Positions 43,984-52,432 of a stretch of DNA of 53,780 nucleotides are shown here, in pieces. The notes under the pieces were generated by a model. The model did not search any database and had not been told where the DNA came from. It saw nothing but the letters and a program-made list of their open reading frames with translations. The position numbers were made by a program, and so were the translations under genes. Every line of letters begins with the position of its first letter. The first letter of the stretch is position 1. The DNA is from an uncultured Anaeromyxobacter sp. (GTDB lineage: Bacteria > Myxococcota > Myxococcia > Myxococcales > Anaeromyxobacteraceae): positions 1 to 53,780 of the forward strand of contig CAIVAR010000118.1 in assembly GCA_903904005.1 (NCBI GenBank), in the 5' to 3' direction.

Positions 43984-46900
43984 TTGCCCAAGCCCGCGCC
44001 GTTGCCCAATCTTCTCGACCGGCTGACATCCCTGGCCATCCACCTCGCCTTCCCTGAACAGGCGCTCGCCGCTGGACGAGAGGCGGTGGAGCGGGGGCGG
44101 GTCGCGCGACCCGCCATCAAGCTGACGCGCGCGGAGGCGGTCGTGGCCGGAGCCGGCCGGCGAATGCACCGCGCCCGGCTCTCGCTCGTGGACGACGAAC
44201 TCAGGCCCTCCTGCACCTGTGGCGAGAAGCGGTGCGAGCACGCCGCCGCGCTGGGGTTGCTCCTGCTCGGAGAGGCGCGAGCCGAGGGGGCCGACGAGGA
44301 GGACGAAGTTGCGCCGCCGCGGGAGGTCGAGCGTCGCCGTCGCGAGTCCCGGGGCGCCTCCGAGTTGTTCGAGATCCGTCGCCGGCCGGGCGGGCAGGGG
44401 ATTCGCGGAGCGTACGAGGTCGCGTCCCCTTCCTCGCGCGCCTACCTCGTCACGCTGCGTGCACTCGACCTCCCTCACAACGGCTGCACCTGCCCCGACT
44501 TCGCGACGAACCTCATCGGGACCTGCAAGCACGTCGAGGCCGTCCTTCACCACCTGCGAACCGACGCGCCGCGTCGGTGGAAGCGGGCTCTCGGGGAGCC
44601 GCTCCCGGCGAGCTATCTCCACCTCGTCTTCGAGCCCGAGGAGTCTCTGGGAATCCGGCTCCCGGAGGGTGCCCGGCCCGCGGAGCGGCGGCTTGCGGCC
44701 CGGTTCTTCGGTCCCGATGGACGGCTGCGGGGCGACCTCGAGGAGATCTGGCCCGAGCTCTCGCGGTCGGCGGTGGAGGCGGGCGTCGAGGTCCCCGGCG
44801 AGGTGGTGAGGCTGGGCGAGCGCGCCATCGACGCCGCGCGCGGCGAGCTTCGAAGGCGCACCGTGGAGGCGGAGGTCCGGGGAGCCGGCGCCGAGCAGCC
44901 CGGCCTGCGCCGCAAGCTCTACCCGTACCAGGTCGACGGCGTCGCGTTCCTCGCCTCGCGCGGGCGCGCGCTGCTCGCCGACGAGATGGGGCTCGGCAAG
45001 ACGGCGCAGGCCATTGCCGCCATGGTCCAGCTCCGGCGACGTGGCGAGGTGCGCAGGACCCTCATCGTCTGCCCGGCCTCCCTGAAGCACCAGTGGCTGC
45101 GGGAGATCCGCGAATTCTCCGGACTCGGTCCGGATGACGTCCTCGTGGTCGGCGGTCCGCGGGAGGCCCGGAAGGCGGCCTACGCCGAGGCACCGCCGGT
45201 GCTCGTCACGAGCTACGAGCTCGCACGGGCCGACGAGCGGGAACTCGAGGACCTCGCGCCCGACCTGCTCATCCTCGACGAGGCCCAGCGGGTGAAGAAC
45301 TGGCGGACCCGCACCGCCGCCGTGGTGAAGGGGCTTGTCACCCGCTTCGCCTTCGTGCTGACGGGGACCCCGGTCGAGAATCGCCTCGACGACCTGTACA
45401 GCCTCATGCAGGTGGTGGACCCGCACCGCTTCGGGCCGCTCTGGAAGTTCAACGACGAGTTCACGACGCTCGACGGAAACGGCCGCCCCACCGGCTACCG
45501 GAACCTGGACCTCCTGCGCGAGCGGATCGCGCCTGTGATGATGCGTCGCCGCAAGGAGGAGGTGCTGAAGGACCTTCCCGCCCGGATCGTCTCGCGGCTC
45601 ACCGTCCCGATGACGGAGGAGCAGGCGTCCATCCACGATGACGCAGAGGAGACGGCGCGTCGGCTCCTCGCCATCCTCCGGAGGCGCCCGCTCAATCCCG
45701 TGGAGGAGCAGCGGCTCATGCGCGCCTTCCAGCGGATGCGCATGGCCTGCGACGCCGCCGGGCTCGTGGACAAGAAGACGAAGGGTGCGCCCAAGCTCGA
45801 CGAGCTCGAGCGGCTCCTCGAGGAGATCTGCCTGGGGGACGGCCGCAAGGTGGTCGTCTTCACGGAATGGGAGCGGATGCAGGCCATGGCCGCCGAGGTC
45901 TGCGAACGGCTCGGCATCGGCCACGTGCGGCTGCACGGCGGGGTCCCGTCCGGCTCGCGCGGCACCCTCATCGACAGGTTCCGCGAGGACCCGAAGTGCC
46001 AGGTGTTCCTCTCCACGGACGCCGGCGGGGTGGGGCTGAACCTCCAGGTGGCGAGCCACGTCGTGAACCTCGACCTCCCCTGGAATCCGGCCGTGCTCTC
46101 GCAGCGGATCGCGCGGGTCCACCGGCTCGGGCAGCGCGAGGCCGTGAACGTGGTCCTGCTCGTCTCGGAGCACAGCTTCGAGGAGAAGATGGAAGGGACG
46201 CTCGACGGCAAGCGGGCCCTCTTCGCGGCCGCGACCGGAGACGACCAGGAGACGGTGGAGATCGAGCGGTCGTCCATGGCTCGCCGGATCGCGACGCTGC
46301 TCGCCGGTGAGTTCGCGGCTGCCACTGGGAAGCCGGTTCCGGCGGAGGGGGTCGACGTCGAGGAGGGCGTGAAGCCTCCCCGCGACCTGGTCCGGGAACT
46401 GAAGGAACGGGCCGGGGGGAGTCTCGAGCAGGTGGTCCGGCTCGCCGACGGGCGGGTGGTGGGAGTGGTCCGGGGCGAGGCGCCGGCCGACGCGGTGGAT
46501 GGCGTGATCTTGCTTCCCTCCCGGGCCGTCCTCGCCATGGAGCCCCTGGGGAGCGCATCGCCGCTTGCCGGTGCGGAGGTTCTCTTCCGGGCGCAGGCGG
46601 GGGAGGGGGCCACCGACCCGGTGATGGTGGCGCGCCGGGGGCTCGTCGCGCTCGCGGAGCGGAAGCGGGCAGGCGCGACGGCGCTCATCGCGGCGGACCA
46701 GCCGGGCGAGGCGCTGCCGCTCCTCCGGGAGGCGATGGCGATCGCCTGCCGCGCGCTCGATCCGCGCGGTGACCCCGGGGCAGACCCGGCGGCGCTCCTT
46801 GGCGCGATCCATGGCCACCTCCTCCCGGAGGGGATCCTGAGCGACGCCGAGGCGTCCCTCGTCGCGGGAGCCGGTGAGGCTGCCCGGGCCTTCGGTTCGT

Positions 46901-47007
46901 CCACCCTGGTGCCTCCCGTGCGGCTCGTGGCGACCATCGTGGAAGGCGCCGCGGCGTTGCTGGCGCGGGCGCGGGGGGCGGTTGCCGACGTGACGCCGAG
47001 GACGTAG
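43984..47007 (+). CDS. SNF2-family helicase with SWIM-type zinc fingers
   Basis: A 1007-aa DNA-dependent ATPase. The N-terminal region has two Cys/His metal-binding patterns, CTCGEKRCEH near residue 78 and CTCPDF...CKHVEAV near 170 (SWIM). The SNF2 core follows: RALLADEMGLGKTAQ (Walker A, about 332), LLILDEAQRVKNW (DEAQ box, about 432), FVLTGTPVENRLDDL, and the helicase C part STDAGGVGLNLQ and RIARVHRLGQ. A ~230-residue C-terminal tail is unrecognised. TTG 43984 is the likely start, with no in-frame ATG nearby. Targets unknown. Confidence 0.88.
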   Translation: MPKPAPLPNLLDRLTSLAIHLAFPEQALAAGREAVERGRVARPAIKLTRAEAVVAGAGRRMHRARLSLVDDELRPSCTCGEKRCEHAAALGLLLLGEARAEGADEEDEVAPPREVERRRRESRGASELFEIRRRPGGQGIRGAYEVASPSSRAYLVTLRALDLPHNGCTCPDFATNLIGTCKHVEAVLHHLRTDAPRRWKRALGEPLPASYLHLVFEPEESLGIRLPEGARPAERRLAARFFGPDGRLRGDLEEIWPELSRSAVEAGVEVPGEVVRLGERAIDAARGELRRRTVEAEVRGAGAEQPGLRRKLYPYQVDGVAFLASRGRALLADEMGLGKTAQAIAAMVQLRRRGEVRRTLIVCPASLKHQWLREIREFSGLGPDDVLVVGGPREARKAAYAEAPPVLVTSYELARADERELEDLAPDLLILDEAQRVKNWRTRTAAVVKGLVTRFAFVLTGTPVENRLDDLYSLMQVVDPHRFGPLWKFNDEFTTLDGNGRPTGYRNLDLLRERIAPVMMRRRKEEVLKDLPARIVSRLTVPMTEEQASIHDDAEETARRLLAILRRRPLNPVEEQRLMRAFQRMRMACDAAGLVDKKTKGAPKLDELERLLEEICLGDGRKVVVFTEWERMQAMAAEVCERLGIGHVRLHGGVPSGSRGTLIDRFREDPKCQVFLSTDAGGVGLNLQVASHVVNLDLPWNPAVLSQRIARVHRLGQREAVNVVLLVSEHSFEEKMEGTLDGKRALFAAATGDDQETVEIERSSMARRIATLLAGEFAAATGKPVPAEGVDVEEGVKPPRDLVRELKERAGGSLEQVVRLADGRVVGVVRGEAPADAVDGVILLPSRAVLAMEPLGSASPLAGAEVLFRAQAGEGATDPVMVARRGLVALAERKRAGATALIAADQPGEALPLLREAMAIACRALDPRGDPGADPAALLGAIHGHLLPEGILSDAEASLVAGAGEAARAFGSSTLVPPVRLVATIVEGAAALLARARGAVADVTPRT

Positions 47008-47067
47008 CACGCGCGCCGGCATCGGCGGGGAACCGGACGCGATTCCCGCTCGCCGCGGCGGACCTGC

Positions 47068-47073
47068 TATCTT
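47068..47073 (+). promoter_or_regulatory. -10-like box immediately before the nucleotidyltransferase GTG
   Basis: TATCTT is followed by only 6 bases and then the GTG start at 47080, with no Shine-Dalgarno between. This spacing is typical of leaderless transcripts. No good -35 was seen, so the promoter is tentative. Confidence 0.4.
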
Positions 47074-47079
47074 TTCCCG

Positions 47080-47586
47080 GTGGCAAAGCTCTTCTACGAC
47101 GACGTCCTCGCCGCCCTCGCCCGGGCGGGCGTGGGTCACGTGGTCGTGGGGGGCATGGCGGTCAACCTGCAGGGAGTCCCGCGGTTCACCTCCGACCTCG
47201 ACCTGGCGGTGGCGATCGACGGGACGGCCCTCGCGACCGCAGCCGGCGTGCTCGAGGCGCTGGGGATGCGATGCCGCCTCCCCGTGTCGCAGGACGACCT
47301 GGGCCGGCCCGACGTCGTGCGGGGATGGGTGGAAGATCGGAACCTCAGGGCCCTCACCTTCGTCGACCCCGCCCAGCCGCTCCGGGAGGTGGACCTCGTC
47401 ATCGCGTCGCCGGTTCCGTACGGCGAGATCGAGCGAACCGCCGACCGGATGACATCCGGAGCGCTCGAACTGAAGGTCGCCAGCATCGACGTGCTCATCC
47501 GGATGAAGACCGGCACGGGCCGTGCGCAGGACGCCTCCGACGTGGACGCGCTCCGGCGCATCCAGGAGGCCCTCCGTGGCCGATGA
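47080..47586 (+). CDS. Nucleotidyltransferase-fold protein (AbiEii/DUF6036-like)
   Basis: A 168-aa protein with a GTG start: HVVVGGMAVNLQGVPRFTSDLDLAVAID has the GG...DxD pattern of minimal nucleotidyltransferases, and a conserved later segment LELKVASIDVLIRMKTGTGRAQDASDVDALRRI fits the same group. These often act as toxins paired with a small partner. The next gene overlaps by 11 bases, consistent with such a pair. Catalytic acidic residues appear intact (SDLDL). Specific activity unknown. Confidence 0.75.
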   Translation: MAKLFYDDVLAALARAGVGHVVVGGMAVNLQGVPRFTSDLDLAVAIDGTALATAAGVLEALGMRCRLPVSQDDLGRPDVVRGWVEDRNLRALTFVDPAQPLREVDLVIASPVPYGEIERTADRMTSGALELKVASIDVLIRMKTGTGRAQDASDVDALRRIQEALRGR

Positions 47587-47761
47587 ACGACCCCTCCGGG
47601 GCTTCGCCCACCACCACACGGACGAGGAACTCCGCGCCTACGCCGCGCTCACACCCGAGCAGAAGATGCGCTGGCTCCACGAGGCGTGGGCCTTCACCGC
47701 CGCGACGCTGCCCGCCGATCGACGCGAGGCGTGGATGAAGATGCGGCGCGGGGAGATCTGA
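47576..47761 (+). CDS. Small protein partner of the nucleotidyltransferase
   Basis: A 61-aa protein starting at GTG 47576 inside the end of the nucleotidyltransferase gene. It contains HTDEELRAYAALTPEQKMRWLHEAWAF, a helical segment recurring in small proteins next to such nucleotidyltransferases. A role as antitoxin or modulator is inferred from the overlap and pairing only. Confidence 0.6.
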   Translation: MADERPLRGFAHHHTDEELRAYAALTPEQKMRWLHEAWAFTAATLPADRREAWMKMRRGEI

Positions 47762-47943
47762 GGCGCAGCCGCACCAGGCCAGCCGCGCCAAGAAGGGTCG
47801 CATGACGGGGATCACGTCACATCCGTGACCGTGGGTCGTCACTACAATGACACCCACGTACGTAAGAATACGTATGGCAGAGACGGAGAGCCCGTACCTA
47901 CGCTGGTGCGAGGGGAAAGAGCCACCAGGCGAGGGAGAACACG
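47762..47943. other. Intergenic gap with TACGTA repeat
   Basis: The 182-base stretch contains TACGTA-AGAA-TACGTA at 47859-47874, a perfect inverted repeat, and a TACAAT -10-like box at 47843-47848. Together they could form a regulated promoter for the small genes downstream. No coding frame convinces me here. Confidence 0.4.
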
Positions 47944-48126
47944 ATGACCCCCCAGACAGACCTTCTCGAGACGGAGCCCCGCGGGGGCGTCCACATGGTG
48001 CGGCGCCTGGCCCAGATCGTCCTGGGAGCGTGCGAGACGCTCCGGGAAGCGGAACGTGGCCAGGCGATGGCGCAGGAGGCCAGGACGGCGCCCGAAGCTC
48101 GAGTTGACGTGCAGTCCAGCCGTTGA
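47944..48126 (+). CDS. Small hypothetical protein
   Basis: A 60-aa frame starting at ATG 47944 with GGGAG 6 bases upstream. The sequence (VHMVRRLAQIVLGACETLREAERG) is predicted helical and is not recognised. It may be translated, but an in-frame conservation check would be needed to trust it. It precedes another small gene by 13 bases. Confidence 0.4.
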   Translation: MTPQTDLLETEPRGGVHMVRRLAQIVLGACETLREAERGQAMAQEARTAPEARVDVQSSR

Positions 48127-48139
48127 AGGCCCCATCGCC

Positions 48140-48361
48140 ATGAGCCAATCCTTCGCAGCAGCAGGGGAGTCCCGACTCATCGAGCACGCGGTCGGGATCC
48201 TGCGTGAGGCGCCCGGGGTGACGTCCGTCTCCTGGTTCAGCGACGGAGCCTCGATCGCCTCGGCCCGGGTCTTCGGAGAGTGGGTGACGACGGAGGCGCC
48301 CACTCCGCTCGAGGCGCTGGTCCAGCTCATGCGAGAGGTGGAGGAGCTGCCGGCCGGGTAG
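48140..48361 (+). CDS. Small hypothetical protein
   Basis: A 73-aa frame with ATG 48140: SRLIEHAVGILREAPGVTSVSWFSDGASIASARVFGEW, alternating helix and strand pattern that looks like a small alpha/beta domain. No family recognised. It is the last gene before the Kelch lipoprotein promoter region. Confidence 0.5.
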   Translation: MSQSFAAAGESRLIEHAVGILREAPGVTSVSWFSDGASIASARVFGEWVTTEAPTPLEALVQLMREVEELPAG

Positions 48362-48481
48362 GGGCGTGGTGAGCTTGCCCCGGCCCCTGTCGGGGCTGCC
48401 CCATCAGGTCACGGACAAACACGGAAAGTGTTCGCCCTCCGGGTGCTAAGGTCCTCTTCTTCGAACTTCTCAGGAGGACGC

Positions 48482-50392
48482 ATGGCCTCGAATCGTCGTT
48501 TCCGGTTGGCCCACACTCCCGCCATGTTCGTCGCCCTCGCCCTGGCGGCCGCCGGCTGCAAGAGCAGTTCCGCCCCCGCGCCAACGGCTCCCGTCATCAC
48601 CGCGTTCACGGCCACGCCCGCCACGGTCCCGGCGGGAAGCCCGTCGAGCCTGGCCTGGACGGTCACGGGCGCAGACTCCCTGTCGATCGACCACGGGGTG
48701 GGCACGGTGACCGGGGCCAGCATCCCCGTCATCCCCGCAGCCACCACGACCTACCGGCTGTCGGCCACCAACGCGGTCGGCACGACGACCGCCGACGTGA
48801 CGGTCACCGTGACCCTTTCACCCCCCGCGAACCTCACCTACTCGTTCAATCCGGCGACCTACGCCGGGGGAACGCCCATCCAGAACAACCTCCCCGACAG
48901 CACGGGCGGCCCGGTCGCGAGCTATTCCGTCTCCCCGGCGCTGCCGATGGCCCTGGACCTCGATCCGGTCACCGGCATCATCTCGGGAACCCCGTTCGAG
49001 ACCTGGCCCACCACCGACCACACGGTGACGGCGACCAACGGCGCGGGCTTCACCACGGTGATCCTCCGCATCACGGTCACTGGCCCGACGGCGCCGGTCA
49101 TCACCGTCCAGCCCGTGAGCGTCGGCGTCGTCCCCCCGGCTCCGGCGACCTTCCAGGTGACCGCCACGGGTTCGGGACCGCTCCAGTACCAGTGGAAGAG
49201 GAACGCCGACTTCATCACCGGTGCCGACGCGAGTTCCTACACCACCCCGCCCACGGCAACCTCCGACACCGGCGCCGTCTACAGCGTCGAGGTGAGCGAC
49301 GCGTTCGGCAACGCCGTACTGAGCAACGGCGCGACGCTCACCGTCCAGGGCTTCACCGCGACCGGGGCGATGTCGACGAAGCGCGTCTACCACACCGCCA
49401 CGCTGCTCGACGACGGGAAGGTGCTCGTGACCGGGGGCACGAACGGGATCTCGACGCTGGCCACGGCGGAGATCTACGACCCCGACACCGGCGTCTTCAC
49501 GGCCACGACCCGCGCGATGAACACGGCGCGGCAAGGCCACTCGGCGGTCCGGATAGCGGACGGCAAGGTGCTCATCGCGGGCGGAAACGCGGGGGCTGCC
49601 ATCCTCGCCACCGCCGAGATCTACGATCCCGCGACCGGGACCTTCGCGGTCACGGGGAGCATGCCCGACCCGAGGGAGGACTTCGTCGCTGCCCTCGTCA
49701 CCGGCAACAAGGTGCTCGTGGCCGGGGGGTTCGGAGGGAACCCTCGGGCGCAAAGCCCGCTCGCCACGGCCGCCCTGTTCGACCCCACTGGGAACGGGGG
49801 TATCGGCGCCTTCACGGCGACGGCATCCCTGGGCACGTCCCGGGACACCCCGATGGCCGCGACGCTCCAGGACGGCAAGGTCCTCGTCTTGGGCGGCGTC
49901 GGCAGCGGGACGGGAACCCTCGCGTCGGCGGAGACGTTCGATCCCCTCTCGCCGGCCTTCACGTCGACGGGGGGCATGACCTTCGCTACCTGGAAGGGAA
50001 CGGCGACCGTGCTCGCGAGCGGGAAGGTCCTCGTGGCCGGCGGTCAGCCCGGGTTCGACACCGTCGCCACGGCCAACCTCTACGACCCGGGGCCGCGTTC
50101 CTTCGCGGCTACCGGATCGATGGGCTCGGCCCGCGCCCTCCAGACCGCATCGCTGCTCTCCGACGGAGTGGTCCTCGTCGCCGGCGGCGTGCTCGGCACG
50201 ACGCTCCTCGTGACCCCGGAGTTCTTCAACCCCACGTCCGGCACCTTCGCCCCGGCCACGGCACAGAACCTGATCACGGGGCGCTACAGCCACACGGCGA
50301 CGGTGCTGGACGACGGCCGGGTGCTGGTCGTGGGTGGAAACGGCGCAACCGGCCCGCTCTCCTCAGCGGAGCTCTGGACCTCGGTTCGCTAG
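48482..50392 (+). CDS. Kelch-repeat lipoprotein with Ig-like domains
   Basis: A 636-aa protein with AGGAGG 4 bases before the ATG. Signal peptide ends in the lipobox LAAAGC. Residues about 35-115 and 120-200 are Ig/cadherin-like beta domains (ITAFTATPATVPAGSPSSLAW; SPALPMALDLDPVTGIISG), about 210-295 a further Ig-like domain, and from about 300 to the end are six to seven Kelch-type blades with the repeated HTATLLDDGKVLVTGG...TAEIYDP pattern. Probably an outer-surface or periplasmic lipoprotein; ligand unknown. Confidence 0.85.
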   Translation: MASNRRFRLAHTPAMFVALALAAAGCKSSSAPAPTAPVITAFTATPATVPAGSPSSLAWTVTGADSLSIDHGVGTVTGASIPVIPAATTTYRLSATNAVGTTTADVTVTVTLSPPANLTYSFNPATYAGGTPIQNNLPDSTGGPVASYSVSPALPMALDLDPVTGIISGTPFETWPTTDHTVTATNGAGFTTVILRITVTGPTAPVITVQPVSVGVVPPAPATFQVTATGSGPLQYQWKRNADFITGADASSYTTPPTATSDTGAVYSVEVSDAFGNAVLSNGATLTVQGFTATGAMSTKRVYHTATLLDDGKVLVTGGTNGISTLATAEIYDPDTGVFTATTRAMNTARQGHSAVRIADGKVLIAGGNAGAAILATAEIYDPATGTFAVTGSMPDPREDFVAALVTGNKVLVAGGFGGNPRAQSPLATAALFDPTGNGGIGAFTATASLGTSRDTPMAATLQDGKVLVLGGVGSGTGTLASAETFDPLSPAFTSTGGMTFATWKGTATVLASGKVLVAGGQPGFDTVATANLYDPGPRSFAATGSMGSARALQTASLLSDGVVLVAGGVLGTTLLVTPEFFNPTSGTFAPATAQNLITGRYSHTATVLDDGRVLVVGGNGATGPLSSAELWTSVR

Positions 50393-50752
50393 GCGGCCGG
50401 TCTCGCTGCGCTCGGGGAGGGCGACCAGCCCGGCGGGACCTGTCCGCCTGTCGGCAAGGCAAGGCTGTGGGACGGGGCCTGCGCTGGCCCGTCGCCCTTC
50501 TCTGCTCTCCGAAGATCGTCGCACCTGGCCAGGAGGAAGAAAGCCAATCGTCGGATCATGCGAGAACTCCAGCCTGGGATGAACAGCGAGCAGCCGGCAG
50601 GAGGCTGCCGCTTTCGGGAAATTATGAGAGCTGCATAACACGTACCCGTTCAGGTCAGGCCCAAGTATTCATGGTTACAGGGAAACGTTCCTGCGGCCGG
50701 AAGGGCGAGAATTACCCCGGGTTGAGAAGGACTCAGAGCAGCGTCTGTGCCT
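50393..50752. other. Non-coding gap after the Kelch gene
   Basis: This 360-base stretch has no convincing ORF. A hairpin CGGCAG-GAGG-CTGCCG at 50595-50610 followed by CTTTC may be a weak transcript terminator. Around 50610-50730 the base composition is more AT-rich than the neighbourhood. Nothing else is recognised. Confidence 0.45.
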
Positions 50753-51643
50753 TCACCGACTCCCTGGGTCCCCGTTGGCAGGCCGGCGCGAGGTCGTCAA
50801 CCCAGCTCCGCGAGCAGCCGTTCCAGGCGCGCCTTCAGCCGATGCCGGGTGCAGCCGCTCACCCAGGTCGAGTGCGAGGAGAACCCGGTCCCCCAAGCTC
50901 ATTCGCCGGATTCGCTCCCGCTCCGAGGCATCGGCCATCTGGGCCGCGTTGCTGAGCCGCTCCGATCTCGGGAGATTCCGCCGGATCCTGGCCCGCAAGG
51001 CGTCGTCCGCGATGTGGAGAGGGAACACCGCGGACTTTCGCCGGTGGTCCCGGAGCTCCGCCACGTGAGCCGTGAGCCCCGTGAACCCGGATGCGTCGGC
51101 CGCGAGCTCGACCACCATCACGAGTTCGGCCTTGAGCTTCAGCCTGCGTGCCTCCTCCTTGAGGGTTGGCCAGCTGAGCCGTTTCCGGTGCTTCACGATG
51201 ACCACGGGCAAGACCTCGAGGAGCGAGGGTGCGCGCCCCGCCAGGCGCAGTGCCCTGACGAGAGTCACCTCGAGTGTCAGGTGCTGGCGTGCCTTTCGCG
51301 CGCCGAGCGGTGCTCCGAAATGGGCGAGCGACTCCATGACCTCGTGGTCCGAGTCGTCGCTCGGTGAATTCCCCGCATGCGCGAGCGTCAGCAGTTGCAC
51401 GAGCAGCCCGACTGCAGGATGGGCGCGATTGGCTCGGACCAGGTCCGCGCCGCCCACGGACTCCACGTTCACGAGTCCCGCTGCTGCCAGGTTCCTCACC
51501 TCGACGGCCACCGTGTGCTGCGAAAGGCCGACGCGTCGCGCGAGGCCACTGAGCGAGTCGGAGACGTCGTCACGGAGCACGGTCTCGAGGAGCGCCGCGC
51601 GCGTTCGGGACTGGAACAATGCCTTGGCGAGGTCGCCTGCCAT
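50753..51643 (-). CDS. Winged-helix transcriptional regulator
   Basis: A 296-aa protein with an N-terminal winged helix (ALLETVLRDDVSDSLSGLARRVGLSQHTVAVEVRNLAAAGLVNVESVGG), similar to ArsR/MarR-type DNA-binding domains, and a longer unrecognised C-terminal part of about 200 residues that could be a sensor. A candidate promoter is directly upstream (see that feature) with an inverted repeat between its hexamers, suggesting autoregulation. Confidence 0.7.
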   Translation of the reverse strand: MAGDLAKALFQSRTRAALLETVLRDDVSDSLSGLARRVGLSQHTVAVEVRNLAAAGLVNVESVGGADLVRANRAHPAVGLLVQLLTLAHAGNSPSDDSDHEVMESLAHFGAPLGARKARQHLTLEVTLVRALRLAGRAPSLLEVLPVVIVKHRKRLSWPTLKEEARRLKLKAELVMVVELAADASGFTGLTAHVAELRDHRRKSAVFPLHIADDALRARIRRNLPRSERLSNAAQMADASERERIRRMSLGDRVLLALDLGERLHPASAEGAPGTAARGAGLTTSRRPANGDPGSR

Positions 51644-51682
51644 TCGTCGGTTCCTGGTCCCCGGGGCCTGGGTTCATGGGAA

Positions 51683-51711
51683 AGAGTAGTCAAGATATGA
51701 CTAGATCTCAA
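51683..51711 (-). promoter_or_regulatory. Sigma-70-like promoter with operator, for the winged-helix gene
   Basis: On the minus strand TTGAGA (51711-51706) and TACTCT (51688-51683) are separated by exactly 17 bases. An inverted repeat TAGTC...GACTA at 51687-51703 overlaps the spacer. The predicted transcript starts about 33 bases before the ATG at 51643. The hexamers match consensus at 5/6 and 4/6 positions. Confidence 0.6.
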
Positions 51712-51745
51712 TAGATGTCCCTCATCAACCGAAGGCCCGAACCGC

Positions 51746-52087
51746 TCAGAGCCCCAGGAAGAGGCGCAGCCCCTCGTCGATCGCGGTGAGTTCGGCGGGC
51801 TCGACCGTTCCGAAGACCCGCCGCACCCGCCGCTTGTCGACCGACCGAACCTGATCGACGAGCGCGAAGGAGGTCTTCGCGAGCCCGCTCACCCCGGGCG
51901 ACAGCCGTGGATAAAGGGCCCCCTCGCCCGGTGTTCCGGTCACCGGTACCACCGCGAGGAGGGGGAAGCGCTGGTCGCCGTTCACGGCCGAATCGCTCAC
52001 CACGACGCAGGGGCGAAGGCCGCGCTGCTCGTGTCCCCGGGTGGGGTCGAACTCCACGAGAACGACGCCTCCACGGCCGATCTTCAC
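51746..52087 (-). CDS. MazF/PemK-type mRNA interferase
   Basis: A 113-aa toxin from GTG 52087: IGRGGVVLVEFDPTRGHEQRGLRPCVVVSD is the standard MazF/PemK N-terminus, followed by LAVVPVTGTPG and LAKTSFALVDQVRSVDKRRVRR, the RNA-binding/catalytic core region. It overlaps the antitoxin stop by four bases. Family members cut mRNA ribosome-independently; target sequence unknown. Confidence 0.88.
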   Translation of the reverse strand: MKIGRGGVVLVEFDPTRGHEQRGLRPCVVVSDSAVNGDQRFPLLAVVPVTGTPGEGALYPRLSPGVSGLAKTSFALVDQVRSVDKRRVRRVFGTVEPAELTAIDEGLRLFLGL

Positions 52088-52386
52088 GCGGAGTCCCTCG
52101 TCCAGCCCTTGCCGTCCACCCAGCGGACCCCCTTGCCAGCCGACGGATCGAGGAGCCCGTCGGCGTCGACGGGGAGGGTACTTCCCCATTCGGCGAGCCC
52201 CTCCTCCGCCACCTCCAGGCTCTCGGCGTGCGGAGTGGCGATGGAGGCGAGCAGGGCGGCGCGCCTCCGCCGGGCGAGCTCGCTCGCCACCGCCTCGGCG
52301 ATGAAGCGGCTCCGGTTCTGTTCGACCCGGTCGATGCCCTCGACCAGGTCTCTCGGAAGGGTCACGGTGACACGCTCGCTGGCCAT
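52084..52386 (-). CDS. Ribbon-helix-helix antitoxin (MazE-like)
   Basis: A 100-aa protein with an N-terminal RHH DNA-binding motif (RVTVTLPRDLVEGIDRVEQNRSRFIAEAVASELARR) and an acidic C-terminal part (EVAEEGLAEWGSTLP) that probably neutralises the toxin. Start ATG 52386 is about 12 bases from a TATGAT box, so translation may begin on a nearly leaderless mRNA. Toxin follows with four-base overlap. Confidence 0.85.
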   Translation of the reverse strand: MASERVTVTLPRDLVEGIDRVEQNRSRFIAEAVASELARRRRAALLASIATPHAESLEVAEEGLAEWGSTLPVDADGLLDPSAGKGVRWVDGKGWTRDSA

Positions 52387-52388
52387 AT

Positions 52389-52427
52389 AGTATGAGGAAT
52401 CATATGATCATACTCTGTCCGGGGCAA
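52389..52427 (-). promoter_or_regulatory. Promoter/operator of the mazEF-like operon
   Basis: Minus-strand TTGCCC (52427-52422), 17-base spacer, TATGAT (52404-52399). The inverted repeat AGTATGA (52389-52395) and TCATACT (52408-52414) overlaps the -10, a position suited to autorepression by the RHH antitoxin dimer. Predicted transcript start is about 5 bases from the start codon. Confidence 0.65.
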
Positions 52428-52432
52428 CCGCG

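Noticed and set aside
43879-47619. Open minus-strand frame continuing from the SEC-C gene to give a 2036-residue reading
   Set aside because: It is the antisense of the SNF2 helicase gene, which has clear motifs on the plus strand. In high-GC genes, antisense frames often lack stops. The SEC-C start at 43878 is where the recognisable protein begins.
48818-50293. 491-residue minus-strand frame over the Kelch lipoprotein
   Set aside because: Composed of Arg/Gly/Glu-rich repeats mirroring the Kelch repeats; antisense artefact.
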